DNA from: JADHUC01 sp964617665
GTDB taxonomy: Bacteria; Planctomycetota; Planctomycetia; Pirellulales; Pirellulaceae
Reading direction: 5' to 3'
NCBI GenBank assembly: GCA_964617665.1
Contig: CAZUAH010000182.1
Span: forward strand, 1 to 24,272
DNA: 24,272 bases
How positions within the stretch are numbered: the stretch's first letter is position 1; every line of letters begins with the position of its first letter. Below the pieces are notes generated by a model that made no database searches, was not told the origin of the DNA, and was given only the letters and a program-made list of their open reading frames with translations. Below are positions 1-8,250 of the stretch, in pieces. Position numbers and translations under genes: made by a program.

Positions 1-1596
1 GGCGAGTGGATTATGGATCGTGCCAACATTCCCATCAAGGACTACGAGAAACTGGCTGGGAAATTCGACCCGGTCAAGTTCGACGCTGCCGAATGGGTGC
101 GCATCGCCAAGGACGCGGGCATGAAGTACATGGTGATTACATCGAAACACCACGACGGCTTCTGCTTGTTCGACAGCGACGCGACGGACTACAACGTGGT
201 TGATACGGCACCGTACGGCAAGGACTTGCTTAAGCCGTTGGCAGCCGAATGCCGTAAACAGGGGCTGAAGTTCTGCACGTACTATTCGATCATGGATTGG
301 CACCATCCGGCTCAGTTCCGTGGCAGCGACAAGCGATACAACCCAACGAAGGTCCATCCAGAGCGCAAGGCCGAGTACATCGACTTCATGAAAAAGCAGC
401 TCAAGGAGCTTATCGACTCGTGCGATACCGAGGTGTTGTGGTTCGACGGAGAATGGCCCGCATGGTGGCTGGAGGAAGATGGTCGCGACCTATACGCCTA
501 TCTGAGGAAACTGAAGCCGCAACTGATCATCAACAACCGCATTGGCAAAGGCCGCAAGGGAATGGAAGGCCTGAATAAAGGGGATCAGGACTACGTCGGA
601 GACTTTGGCACTCCGGAACAGCAGATTCCGGCAACGGGATTGCTAGGCGTGGATTGGGAATCCTGCATGACCATGAACCGCACTTGGGGCTTCAAGAGCG
701 ATGACCACGACTGGAAATCGACCGAGACATTGATTCGCAATATCATCGATATTGCATCCAAGGGCGGCAACTACCTGCTGAATGTGGGGCCAACGGCGGA
801 AGGCCTCATTCCCGGTCCGTCAGTCGAGCGATTAGGCGAGATCGGCAGGTGGATGAAGGTAAACGGCGAATCGATCTATGCCACGCAGGCTAGCCCATTC
901 AAGCGACTTGCGTGGGGCCGATGCACGACGAAAGCCTGCGACGACGGCGCTATCCTGTACTTGCACGTGTTCGACTGGCCAACTGACGGTCAATTGGTCG
1001 CCCCTGGGCTGACAAACGAAGTGGGCTGTGCATATCTGCTGACGGACGCGACCAAGAAAGCCCTACACGCCAAGGCCACTGACGCAGGCGTGGTGGTGAC
1101 GGTTCCCGCCGAGGCACCGGATCCCGTCTGCACAGTGGTTGTTTTGAAGGTGAAGGGAGCGTTAAATGTCGCAGCATTAGTTCCTTCGCAGCAGCCCGAC
1201 GGGTCCATCAAACTTCGCGCCGCGGATGCAATCTGCCACGGCCATCAGATACGCTATGAAGCTGGCGAGAAACGCGGCAACATCGGCTTCTGGCTCGATC
1301 CTAACGATTGGGTCGAATGGGAGTTCAAAGTGAACCAGCCAGGCAAGTTTACTATCTCGGCCGAGACCGCTGCCGAGGGGAGCGGTTCGTTTGAAGTGAT
1401 TGCGGAAGAGCAAAGACTCAAGGCCACGGCTCCCACCACCGGCAACTATGGGCATTTCACGACGGTCGAACTGGGCCAAGTCGATATTGCCGAGACAGGA
1501 AAGACGGCATTGGCCGTCAAGGCAATCAAGCAGGGATGGAAACCGTTTAACCTGAAATCGATCTCTCTGAACCCGGTAGCCGCGAACGCCGATTGA
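1..1596 (+). CDS. Alpha-L-fucosidase (GH29), 5' truncated by the window edge
   Basis: Retaining exo-glycosidase that releases alpha-L-fucose from glycans. The reading frame is open to base 1, and the first visible residues (GEWIMDRANIPIKDYEKLAG) already match the inside of the GH29 catalytic domain, so the ATG at 13 is not the true start. Visible GH29 hallmarks are KHHDGF near residue 50 (numbered from that ATG), WFDGEW with the expected nucleophile Asp (codon 445-447), and GGNYLLNVGPTAEG followed by NGESIY near residues 250-290. Residues of about 390-520 form a separate beta-rich C-terminal domain that looks like a carbohydrate-binding or accessory module; its family is not recognised. The N-terminus is missing, so a signal peptide cannot be judged. 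In planctomycetes such enzymes usually serve breakdown of fucosylated algal polysaccharide (family knowledge). It is separated from argB by about 295 bp and is probably a separate unit. Confidence 0.93.
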   Translation, partial: GEWIMDRANIPIKDYEKLAGKFDPVKFDAAEWVRIAKDAGMKYMVITSKHHDGFCLFDSDATDYNVVDTAPYGKDLLKPLAAECRKQGLKFCTYYSIMDWHHPAQFRGSDKRYNPTKVHPERKAEYIDFMKKQLKELIDSCDTEVLWFDGEWPAWWLEEDGRDLYAYLRKLKPQLIINNRIGKGRKGMEGLNKGDQDYVGDFGTPEQQIPATGLLGVDWESCMTMNRTWGFKSDDHDWKSTETLIRNIIDIASKGGNYLLNVGPTAEGLIPGPSVERLGEIGRWMKVNGESIYATQASPFKRLAWGRCTTKACDDGAILYLHVFDWPTDGQLVAPGLTNEVGCAYLLTDATKKALHAKATDAGVVVTVPAEAPDPVCTVVVLKVKGALNVAALVPSQQPDGSIKLRAADAICHGHQIRYEAGEKRGNIGFWLDPNDWVEWEFKVNQPGKFTISAETAAEGSGSFEVIAEEQRLKATAPTTGNYGHFTTVELGQVDIAETGKTALAVKAIKQGWKPFNLKSISLNPVAANAD

Positions 1597-1645
1597 CAGG
1601 CATTGGCGCGGCTCACCAAGCGGGGCTCGATTTCGTTTCGTTATC

Positions 1646-1676
1646 GGACCAGCGGTCCCGTACCGCAGACGGGACC
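1646..1676 (+). promoter_or_regulatory. Mutually exclusive hairpins between the fucosidase gene and argB
   Basis: The stretch holds GGACC (1646-1650), GGTCCCGT (1654-1661) and ACGGGACC (1669-1676). The middle arm can pair with the left arm (5 bp, 3-nt loop) or with the right arm (perfect 8 bp, 7-nt loop), but not with both. There is no T tract, so this is not a classical intrinsic terminator. It may end the fucosidase transcript, or be a structured leader about 215 nt ahead of the argB start. The rest of 1597-1891 shows no gene. Confidence 0.4.
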
Positions 1677-1880
1677 TACTCGGTGGAAACGAGCCTTTGT
1701 CTATCGCGGTGAGCCCACCCGAGCTCATGCCACGAAAACACTGAATACCCATCCTTCGTGAACGGCAGATTCACTGAGAATACGCGACCAGGCCCCGCAA
1801 AGACTACCTGTACTAATTGACAGGGCTTCGCACCCGGCGCACAATTGCTAGTTTTCACAGACCTCCAAGCGCTGTTTCGT

Positions 1881-1894
1881 GGAGCATACCGTTG
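1881..1894 (+). promoter_or_regulatory. Ribosome binding site and TTG start of argB
   Basis: GGAG at 1881-1884 lies 7 nt before a TTG at 1892. The protein from this TTG starts with the N-terminal helix expected of ArgB (QEAIEKADTLIEAL). The 25 residues that an upstream ATG at 1817 would add look unrelated to the family. Confidence 0.7.
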
Positions 1895-2776
1895 CAAGAG
1901 GCAATTGAAAAAGCGGACACCCTGATCGAAGCTCTAGGGTGGATACGGCGATTTCGCGACAAGATCACTGTGATCAAGCTGGGCGGCAGCGTCATGGAGG
2001 ACGAACAGGACGCCTTGCTTCACGTCTTGCTGGACGTCGTGTTTATGGAATCCGTGGGCATGCGCCCCGTTCTGGTGCACGGGGGTGGAGCTGCGATCAG
2101 CCGGGGCATGGACGAGGCGGGGATAACACCGCGTTTCATCCAGGGACGTCGCTACACGGACGAACGTTCGTTGGAGATCGTCGAGCAAGTCCTTGTTCAT
2201 GAAGTCAACGAGCGACTGACGCGCAGGGTCGAGGCGTTAGGCGGGCGGGCCGCGGGCCTCTCGTTCCACACGACCAACGTGCTGTTCGGCGAACGGATGC
2301 AACTGTCAGACTCCGACGGCAATCCCGTCGACCTGGGGCATGTCGGACAGGTGACTCGCGTCGATCGTACTGTAATCGACAACCTCTGCTACGCAGGGCA
2401 GGTCCCTGTTATTCCGTCGATGTGTCTGGGCGAAGGCGACGAGAAGCTGAACGTTAATGCGGACACGGCGGCAATGGCTGTCGCGCAAGCAATGGGCGCC
2501 GAAAAGCTGGTGTTCCTGAGCGACGTGGGTGGCGTCTTGCGTGACAGGAACAATCCGGAGTCGCTAATCCATTCGCTCGCCGAAACGGAAGCTCGAAAGC
2601 TGATCGCCGAGGGCGCTGTCGGCACTGGGATGATCCCCAAGGTTGAAGCGTGTCTCGAAACATTGCACAAAGGCGTACGCAAGATACACATTATTGATGG
2701 CAGAATCCGCCACTCGCTGCTGCTGGAGATTTACACCACCAGTGGTGTCGGCACGGAGATCGTGCATGACGCGTGA
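1892..2776 (+). CDS. argB: Acetylglutamate kinase (ArgB)
   Basis: Cytosolic amino-acid kinase that phosphorylates N-acetyl-L-glutamate with ATP, the second step of arginine synthesis. From the TTG start the protein is 294 residues, normal for the family. Motifs in order are VIKLGGS (lysine at about residue 29, phosphate binding), VLVHGGG with AISRGMDEAG (acetylglutamate/glycine-rich loop), GRRYTDERSLEIVEQVL, LNVNADTAAMAVAQAMGA, LVFLSDVGGVL, GTGMIPKVEA and the C-terminal GVGTEIV. The helix before the kinase fold (EAIEKADTLIEALGWIRRF) resembles the N-terminal helix of hexameric, arginine-inhibited enzymes, so feedback inhibition by arginine is plausible (inference). argD follows 123 bp downstream on the same strand. 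An in-frame ATG at 1817 would give 319 residues but has no family support. Confidence 0.95.
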   Translation: MQEAIEKADTLIEALGWIRRFRDKITVIKLGGSVMEDEQDALLHVLLDVVFMESVGMRPVLVHGGGAAISRGMDEAGITPRFIQGRRYTDERSLEIVEQVLVHEVNERLTRRVEALGGRAAGLSFHTTNVLFGERMQLSDSDGNPVDLGHVGQVTRVDRTVIDNLCYAGQVPVIPSMCLGEGDEKLNVNADTAAMAVAQAMGAEKLVFLSDVGGVLRDRNNPESLIHSLAETEARKLIAEGAVGTGMIPKVEACLETLHKGVRKIHIIDGRIRHSLLLEIYTTSGVGTEIVHDA

Positions 2777-2882
2777 ACCTGCGAATGGGCATCATTGACG
2801 AGAACGCAGGAAAGCGAACCTAACGGCCCTAGTTCTTGTCTGTGGGATTTTCGCAGCACACTAGAATCTGCCAGACAATCTC

Positions 2883-2902
2883 GGAAGGGAGTATCCACGG
2901 TG
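2883..2902 (+). promoter_or_regulatory. Strong ribosome binding site and GTG start of argD
   Basis: GGAAGGGAG at 2883-2891 is a near-ideal Shine-Dalgarno sequence 8 nt before GTG at 2900. It favours this start over an in-frame ATG at 2795, whose extra 35 residues do not resemble aminotransferases. Confidence 0.75.
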
Positions 2903-4108
2903 ACAACCGGAGAACATCTCGGCTCGCAAGAGACCGTCGATCTATTTAAACAGTATGTGATCCCCAACTATGGTCGTTATCCAGTGAATCTGGTGCGTGG
3001 CGAAGGATCGCACGTTTGGGACAGCGAGGGGAACCGATATCTGGACTTGTTCCCTGGCTGGGGCTGTAATCTCCTTGGCCATTGCCCCGCGCCCGTGGTG
3101 CAGGCAGTCCAGGAGCAAGTTGCCACGCTGATTCACGTGCCCAACACATGGCATATGGAGTCTCAGGGACGTTGGGCGCAACTGCTTTTTGAGCGGAGCT
3201 TCGGTGCACAGGCGTTCTTCTGCAGCTCCGGTACCGAGGCAAACGAAGCTGCCATCAAACTTGTTCGCCTGCATACTCCACCGGAGCGTTACAAGATAAT
3301 AACGTTTACCGGAGGCTTCCACGGCCGGACTTTCGGATCGACAACGGCGACGGCCCAGCCCAAATACCACGAAGGTCTGGGGCCGCTGATGGCTGGTTTT
3401 GCATACGCGCCATTCGGCGATCTGGAGGCCGTGAAGGAGCTGATCGGCGACGAGACCTGTGCCATTATGGTCGAACCAATACAAGGCGAAGGCGGCATCC
3501 GCGTACCTCCCGAGGGTTTCCTGCAGGGGCTACGCGATTTGGCCGACGACAATGGCCTTCTACTGATCTTCGACGAAGTTCAAACCGGCTGCGGTCGAAC
3601 AGGGAGCTGGTTTGGCTACCGACATTTCGGTGTAACGCCCGACGTGATGACGTTGGCCAAGTCGCTGTGCGGCGGTATCGCAGGCGGTGCGATGCTGACG
3701 ACACCGGAAATCGCCCCCAGCCTGCGGCCAGGTATGCACGCGGCGACTTTCGGCGGGAACCCCATCGCAGCACGTGCCGGGATCGCGGCGATCGAGATGA
3801 TCGAACGCGAGAATCTTTTGGAGAATGTGCAGACGCTGGCCGAGGTGTTCCGCAGCCGGCTGACGACCCTCGCCGAGGAGTGCGACATCATCCAGGAAGT
3901 TCGCGTGCTGGGCCTGATGATCGGGGTCGAACTGAATACCGACGGTACGCCTGTCGTCGGAGCCTGTATGGATCGAGGGCTACTGGTGAACTGCACGCAA
4001 GGTACGGTGATTCGATTGCTGCCAGCGATGACGCTGACCGTCGAACAAGCGGAAGAAGGGTGCAATATCTTGAGCGAAGTTCTTAAGGAGTTGGCATCCA
4101 AGCCGTGA
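2900..4108 (+). CDS. argD: Acetylornithine aminotransferase (ArgD)
   Basis: PLP-dependent class III aminotransferase that makes N-acetylornithine from N-acetylglutamate semialdehyde and glutamate; the family may also act on succinyldiaminopimelate. It has 402 residues from the GTG start, the usual length. Visible motifs are GSHVWDSEGNRYLDLFPG, CSSGTEANEAAIK (PLP phosphate), FHGRTFGS, EPIQGEGG, FDEVQTGCGRTG (Asp contacting the PLP ring nitrogen) and TLAKSLCGG with the Schiff-base lysine at residue 254. ATFGGNP and the C-terminal IRLLPAMTLT are also typical. It lies between argB and argF on the same strand, which supports acetylornithine rather than another class III substrate. A hairpin with a T-rich tail about 45 bp after the stop could end the argB-argD transcript. 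Confidence 0.94.
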   Translation: MTTGEHLGSQETVDLFKQYVIPNYGRYPVNLVRGEGSHVWDSEGNRYLDLFPGWGCNLLGHCPAPVVQAVQEQVATLIHVPNTWHMESQGRWAQLLFERSFGAQAFFCSSGTEANEAAIKLVRLHTPPERYKIITFTGGFHGRTFGSTTATAQPKYHEGLGPLMAGFAYAPFGDLEAVKELIGDETCAIMVEPIQGEGGIRVPPEGFLQGLRDLADDNGLLLIFDEVQTGCGRTGSWFGYRHFGVTPDVMTLAKSLCGGIAGGAMLTTPEIAPSLRPGMHAATFGGNPIAARAGIAAIEMIERENLLENVQTLAEVFRSRLTTLAEECDIIQEVRVLGLMIGVELNTDGTPVVGACMDRGLLVNCTQGTVIRLLPAMTLTVEQAEEGCNILSEVLKELASKP

Positions 4109-4154
4109 GACAAAGCCTGACCTTCAAGAGAGGTGGCACAGAACCGCACATTTA

Positions 4155-4186
4155 TTCCCAGGCCCTGCTTGGGAATTTTACTTTTT
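4155..4186 (+). terminator. Rho-independent-type terminator after argD
   Basis: TTCCCAGG (4155-4162) and CTTGGGAA (4168-4175) form an 8-bp stem with one G-T wobble and a 5-nt loop. A T-rich run follows (TTTTACTTTTT, 4176-4186). It lies 46 bp past the argD stop and about 150 bp before the argF start, so it may separate two transcripts or act as a partial terminator. Confidence 0.6.
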
Positions 4187-4333
4187 GGGGACTTACTTAT
4201 TCATGAGTTAAGAGCCGGACTTGCCTGACTAGGTTCGCAAACACAGCGGGAACCTCAGAGCGAAAGGCTGGCAGTTAGACACGGAGTAAAGCCCTTGTCG
4301 AACGAAAAATGTAGTCAGAAGGACGTCACGCAG

Positions 4334-5251
4334 ATGCGACACGTAATCAACCTATTCGATTTGGCCTCCGACGAAATCGAGCGGATTTTTTCCATCACGG
4401 AAGACATCAAGAGCAAGCTGGCCCGCGGCCTCCGCGAACCGCTTCTGCCAGGCCGTGTTATGGCGTTGCTGTTCGCAAAGCCGTCGCTGCGAACGCGAGT
4501 CAGCTTCGAGACCGGCATGGCGCACCTGGGCGGTACGAGCATGTTCCTGGGCGAAGACGTCGGCTGGGGAAAACGAGAGTCGATCGCCGACTTTTCTCAG
4601 GTACTCAGTCAGTACGTCGACGTGATCGTCTGCCGTGCCAAGTCTCACCAGCAGGTAGTGGAACTGGCCGATCATGCAACATGCAGTGTGATTAATGGCC
4701 TCACGGATCTTGCACATCCCTGCCAGGCATTGACCGATCTATACACGATGCGCGAGGTCAACGGCCCATTGCCGGGACAGAAACTCGCCTTCGTGGGCGA
4801 CGCCAACAACGTGGCAAGCAGCGTTATGCTGGCCTGTGGCAAGCTGGGCGTTCGGTTCGCGATCGCGTCACCCGACGGGTACGGCTTTGATCAGGAATAC
4901 GTCGCTCGCGCGATGGAAGAAACGCCGGAACTGGAACTCACCCAGACCAATGATCCCGTTGAAGCGGTCCGCGACGCAAACGCTGTGTACACGGACGTCT
5001 GGGTCAGCATGGGACAGGAGTCCGAGAAAGCTGCTCGCGCGAAAGCGTTCGCGGGTTACCAAGTCAACGAAGAGCTAATGAAACGCGCGCCGTCCGAGGC
5101 GTGCTTCCTTCACTGTTTGCCAGCGCATCGCGGCGAAGAAGTGACGGATGGAGTGATAGACGGTCCCCAAAGCGTAGTGATCCAGCAAGCCGGGAATCGT
5201 ATGCACGTACAGAAGGGCTTGTTGGTGTGGTTGTTAGGAGCCAAAGCATGA
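4334..5251 (+). CDS. argF: Ornithine carbamoyltransferase (ArgF)
   Basis: Joins carbamoyl phosphate and ornithine to give citrulline in the cytosol. From ATG 4334 (AGAAGGA ten bases upstream) the protein is 305 residues and begins MRHVINLFDL, the usual N-terminus. An in-frame TTG at 4295, also with a GGAG site, would add 13 residues and remains possible. Motifs are KPSLRTRVSFE (carbamoyl-phosphate loop, with Leu where STRTR is more common), HPCQALTDLYT, FVGDANNVASS, DVWVSMGQE (the SMG ornithine loop) and HCLPAHRGEEVTDGVIDG. The SMG loop and HCLPA motif argue for true ornithine carbamoyltransferase rather than an acetyl- or succinyl-ornithine enzyme. Its stop codon overlaps the rph start (ATGA), implying coupled translation. 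Confidence 0.95.
   Translation: MRHVINLFDLASDEIERIFSITEDIKSKLARGLREPLLPGRVMALLFAKPSLRTRVSFETGMAHLGGTSMFLGEDVGWGKRESIADFSQVLSQYVDVIVCRAKSHQQVVELADHATCSVINGLTDLAHPCQALTDLYTMREVNGPLPGQKLAFVGDANNVASSVMLACGKLGVRFAIASPDGYGFDQEYVARAMEETPELELTQTNDPVEAVRDANAVYTDVWVSMGQESEKAARAKAFAGYQVNEELMKRAPSEACFLHCLPAHRGEEVTDGVIDGPQSVVIQQAGNRMHVQKGLLVWLLGAKA
5234..5251 (+). promoter_or_regulatory. Ribosome binding site and ATGA stop-start overlap, argF/rph
   Basis: TTAGGAG at 5234-5240 lies inside the end of argF, 7 nt before ATG 5248. The argF TGA (5249-5251) overlaps this ATG. It fixes the rph start, although the frame stays open back to 5101. Confidence 0.85.
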
Positions 5252-5979
5252 GTGGTACCGCACGCGCGTCGAACGAACTACGAACAGTGAAGATTAAGCG
5301 CCGCTTTACTAAACAGGCCCCGGGGAGCGTGCTCTATCAATCAGGCGGGACGACCGTGCTATGCACGGCCAGCGTCGATCCCAAGGTACCGCCGTGGATG
5401 GCCGGGCAAGGCAAGGGTTGGATCACTGCCGAGTACAACATGCTCCCTGGCAGCACGAGCCCGCGAAAACGCCGCGATCGAGCCGGCAAGGTCGACGGAC
5501 GCACCACGGAGATCCAGCGACTGATCGGTCGAAGCCTGCGGGCCGTCGCGGATTTGGAGGCACTGGGCGAGCGGCTGATAACCGTCGACTGCGACGTACT
5601 TGAAGCCGATGGGGGCACGCGCACGGCGAGTGTCACTGGGGGCCTTATTGCATTGGTGGATGCCATTCGTTCCATCCGGCGAGATCTGCCGGATGCCGAC
5701 CGATATCCGTTGCGCGACAGCGTCGCTGCGATCAGTGTTGGCATCGTGGACCGCAAACCGACATTAGACTTGGACTACGAACAAGACTTCGCCGCCGCAG
5801 TCGATATGAATGTGGTGATGACCGGTAAGGGCCGCTTTGTGGAAGTGCAGGGAACGGGCGAAGAGGCGACTTTCACCGATCAGCAGTTGCAGGCTTTGCT
5901 GAAACTAGCCCGCCGGGGCATTTCCCAACTGACCGAAGTGCAGCGAAGAATACTCGGTAAACAGTGGCCGTTCGCGTGA
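5248..5979 (+). CDS. rph: Ribonuclease PH
   Basis: Phosphate-dependent 3'-5' exoribonuclease that trims tRNA 3' ends and forms a hexameric ring. It has 243 residues from ATG 5248, close to the usual 238-245. Visible motifs are NELRTVKIKRRF near the N-terminus, GSVLYQSGGTTVLCTASV, GWITAEYNMLPGST, GRTTEIQRLIGRSLRAV (phosphate-binding arginine region), DCDVLEADGGTRTASVTGG, then DLDYEQD and TGKGRFVEVQGTGEEATF in the second half. The C-terminal ARRGIS...RRILG segment recurs in degenerate form upstream of the prolyl oligopeptidase gene. The four-base overlap with argF indicates one transcript, although the two functions are unrelated. The next gene is convergent, with 39 bp between them. Confidence 0.95.
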   Translation: MSGTARASNELRTVKIKRRFTKQAPGSVLYQSGGTTVLCTASVDPKVPPWMAGQGKGWITAEYNMLPGSTSPRKRRDRAGKVDGRTTEIQRLIGRSLRAVADLEALGERLITVDCDVLEADGGTRTASVTGGLIALVDAIRSIRRDLPDADRYPLRDSVAAISVGIVDRKPTLDLDYEQDFAAAVDMNVVMTGKGRFVEVQGTGEEATFTDQQLQALLKLARRGISQLTEVQRRILGKQWPFA

Positions 5980-6018
5980 CGTTGGTGCTGGGGCCCACCT
6001 GTCCACGGCCAGGACCAC

Positions 6019-8250
6019 CTACTTCAGTACCTGCAACAGGTTATTGTGGCTGTCGGTCCAGAGCGTGATCTTCTTGCTGCCGGTCTCGGTGCCTTGCGTC
6101 GCAGCTTGAATCGCCTCGTCGCTCAGCAGGTCGGCATCACGGGTCAGAACCATCCAGTGCGCTGCCGCGGCAGCTATGGTGGCGTCCTTCGTTGTGCGTA
6201 TCTGACACCACTGATAGTCGTAACGCTCGGCCAGCCCTGAGAGGACGGGCACCAAATCGAGATGCCGATTACTGATATTCACGGCCAATACACCATCGGG
6301 CGTCAGGTGCCGATCGTACGTCGCAAATGCCTCACATGTAAGCAAGTGAACCGGGATCGCGTCACTGCTGAAGGCGTCCAACACCAAGATGTCGAATCGC
6401 TGATCCGGTTCTCCTTCCAGTGAAAGACGTGCATCTCCCAAAACAACGTCGACCCGCGCTGGTGTGTCGTCGAGGAACGTGAAGTAATCACGGGCGAAAC
6501 GTATTACGTCAGGGTTGATTTCGTAAAACCGAAAGTAGTCGCCCTCTTGTCCATACGCTGCCAGCGTTCCCACACCCAAGCCGACCAATCCTACTCGCAA
6601 AGGACGATCTTCCCGATATTGCTGCATGACCAGCCCAACGCCGCTGGACCGCGTGTAGTACATGGTGGGCCAAGCCCGTTTGCCCGGATCGTTGAACTGA
6701 AAGCCATGCCCGATGCGCCCGTGAATCAACATACGTCCCGCGGGCCCTTCATCGTCAGCAGCAACTCGCTCGACGTGCAGCACGCCGTAGAAGTTGCGTT
6801 GGGAGATTTCTGTACCCGTTTCCACTGCCCCCAAATGCGTCCGGACTACGATCAGAAGACCAACGAACAGTGTCGCGCCAATGGCTGTGGACCAGCCCGA
6901 AAGAGTGGCCAGTGTCGGAGACGCGTCCGTCCCTTTATCTGACCGAATGGTAGCCGTGTCGGGTGTCGCGTCGGGTGACGGCCTCCGGTGGGCAGGGACC
7001 TCCCCAGCCTTTTGCTCCGAGGGGCGAAACCGCCTTGTTACCTCAGACACGACCAGTACGGTGCCCATCAAGTAAGCGATGATTATTCCCAGCGGCGTCT
7101 CCCAATATGCGTCGAAGATCGCCGGACATATCAACGCGACGAATACTCCGCCCAATGCACCGCCGGCGGAGCACATTAGGTAGAACGCAGTCAAGTGACG
7201 TGCAAGAGGTTTGCGGTGGACCAATTCGCCGTGGCACACCATGCAGATGAAAAACAGGGCCGCGAAGTACAGGATCGTTTCGAGCACCAGATTCTGATCG
7301 TCGCCGAACATCATCATGATGCTGACGGCGAGAATCGCGATCACTAACCCAGATGCCCACCAATACCGCCCATACCATTGCTCGTTGTCGAAACAAATAA
7401 TGAAAGAGATCAGATACAGTGTCAGAGGCAGAACCCACAAGAACGGGATTACGGCAACATCCTGGCATACATGATTGGTGGTAGCCAGCAACATCATCGA
7501 AGCGAGCGCTGGCAGGACAAGCCACCATGCGTATTCGCTTGGGCGTGGCGACTGTTCGTTATCGACAACCGACACGGAGAGTCCCCGGTCGGCGTCGTCC
7601 GTTCCAGCACTCGACGGGGCTTGTGCCGCGACGAGGTCTCGTTTCTGCCAATGTCGTAGGGCAAGATACCCGCAACCTAATGCAAAGAGACAGAAACCAA
7701 GGGACCATAAACTGCCCTGAGCCTGAACGCCAAAGGCAGGTTCCACCACAAACGGATACGACAACAGCGCCAACAGTGACCCGACATTGGACAGTGCGTA
7801 AAGCCGATAGGGCGAGCGGCCGCGGAAGGTACGGGCGAACCAAGCCTGCATCAGTGGTCCCGTCGAAGACAGCAGGAAATAGGGCATTCCCACGTTGGCC
7901 GCCAGAAGCAACATGATGCGAAGCATCGGATACGAGCTGTTTTCAGGTTTCCACTCTGGGCCAGGCGTAATCGGCAACATGAACACCGCGACAACGATCA
8001 GACATAGATGAATGAGGCCCTGCTGCATGGGGCGGAGCCACCGCGTGACGACATGTGCATAGGAGTACCCCAAGAAAAGGATCACCTGGAAAAACAGCAG
8101 GCATGTAGTCCAAACCGCTGGTGCACCGCCGAACCACGGCAGGATGTATTTGCTGATCACCGGTTGGACCTGAAAGAGAAGAAAGGCGCTTACGAATATT
8201 GTTAGGGCGTAGCAACCGGCAAGTGAGAAGTCTCGTAGTTTCGTGGGCAT
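6019..8250 (-). CDS. Polytopic membrane protein fused to a spermidine-synthase-like domain
   Basis: From the ATG at 8250 the protein has 743 residues; the frame continues to a TTG at 8289 (756 residues), which cannot be excluded. The first about 470 residues hold roughly a dozen hydrophobic segments, starting with AGCYALTIFVSAFLLF, then a polar linker rich in Pro, Asp and Thr and one more membrane segment near residue 465. The C-terminal about 240 residues are a Rossmann domain of the polyamine aminopropyltransferase type: GLVGLGVGTLAAYG (nucleotide loop), FYEINPDVI (acidic residue at the end of strand 2), VLGDARLSLE and LVLDAFSSDAIPVHLLT. Such membrane-fused proteins are common in bacteria; whether they make spermidine or modify another substrate is not established. 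The gene is convergent with rph and divergent from the oligopeptidase gene, and shows no operon partner. Confidence 0.85.
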   Translation of the reverse strand: MPTKLRDFSLAGCYALTIFVSAFLLFQVQPVISKYILPWFGGAPAVWTTCLLFFQVILFLGYSYAHVVTRWLRPMQQGLIHLCLIVVAVFMLPITPGPEWKPENSSYPMLRIMLLLAANVGMPYFLLSSTGPLMQAWFARTFRGRSPYRLYALSNVGSLLALLSYPFVVEPAFGVQAQGSLWSLGFCLFALGCGYLALRHWQKRDLVAAQAPSSAGTDDADRGLSVSVVDNEQSPRPSEYAWWLVLPALASMMLLATTNHVCQDVAVIPFLWVLPLTLYLISFIICFDNEQWYGRYWWASGLVIAILAVSIMMMFGDDQNLVLETILYFAALFFICMVCHGELVHRKPLARHLTAFYLMCSAGGALGGVFVALICPAIFDAYWETPLGIIIAYLMGTVLVVSEVTRRFRPSEQKAGEVPAHRRPSPDATPDTATIRSDKGTDASPTLATLSGWSTAIGATLFVGLLIVVRTHLGAVETGTEISQRNFYGVLHVERVAADDEGPAGRMLIHGRIGHGFQFNDPGKRAWPTMYYTRSSGVGLVMQQYREDRPLRVGLVGLGVGTLAAYGQEGDYFRFYEINPDVIRFARDYFTFLDDTPARVDVVLGDARLSLEGEPDQRFDILVLDAFSSDAIPVHLLTCEAFATYDRHLTPDGVLAVNISNRHLDLVPVLSGLAERYDYQWCQIRTTKDATIAAAAAHWMVLTRDADLLSDEAIQAATQGTETGSKKITLWTDSHNNLLQVLK

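Noticed and set aside
1177..1752. 191-codon open frame on the minus strand
   Set aside because: Mostly antisense to the conserved fucosidase C-terminal domain, with no family resemblance.
2780..2812. CCTGCG...CGCAGG inverted repeat between argB and argD
   Set aside because: A six-base stem with a loop of about 21 nt and no T tract is too weak to call.
2795..2899. N-terminal extension of ArgD from an in-frame ATG at 2795
   Set aside because: The added 35 residues do not resemble the family, and GTG 2900 has a near-perfect ribosome binding site.
4196..4211. AT-rich partial dyad around TCATGA ahead of argF, considered as an ARG box
   Set aside because: Only 5 of 8 half-site positions are symmetric, and the order of elements does not match the known TGAAT...ATTCA arrangement.
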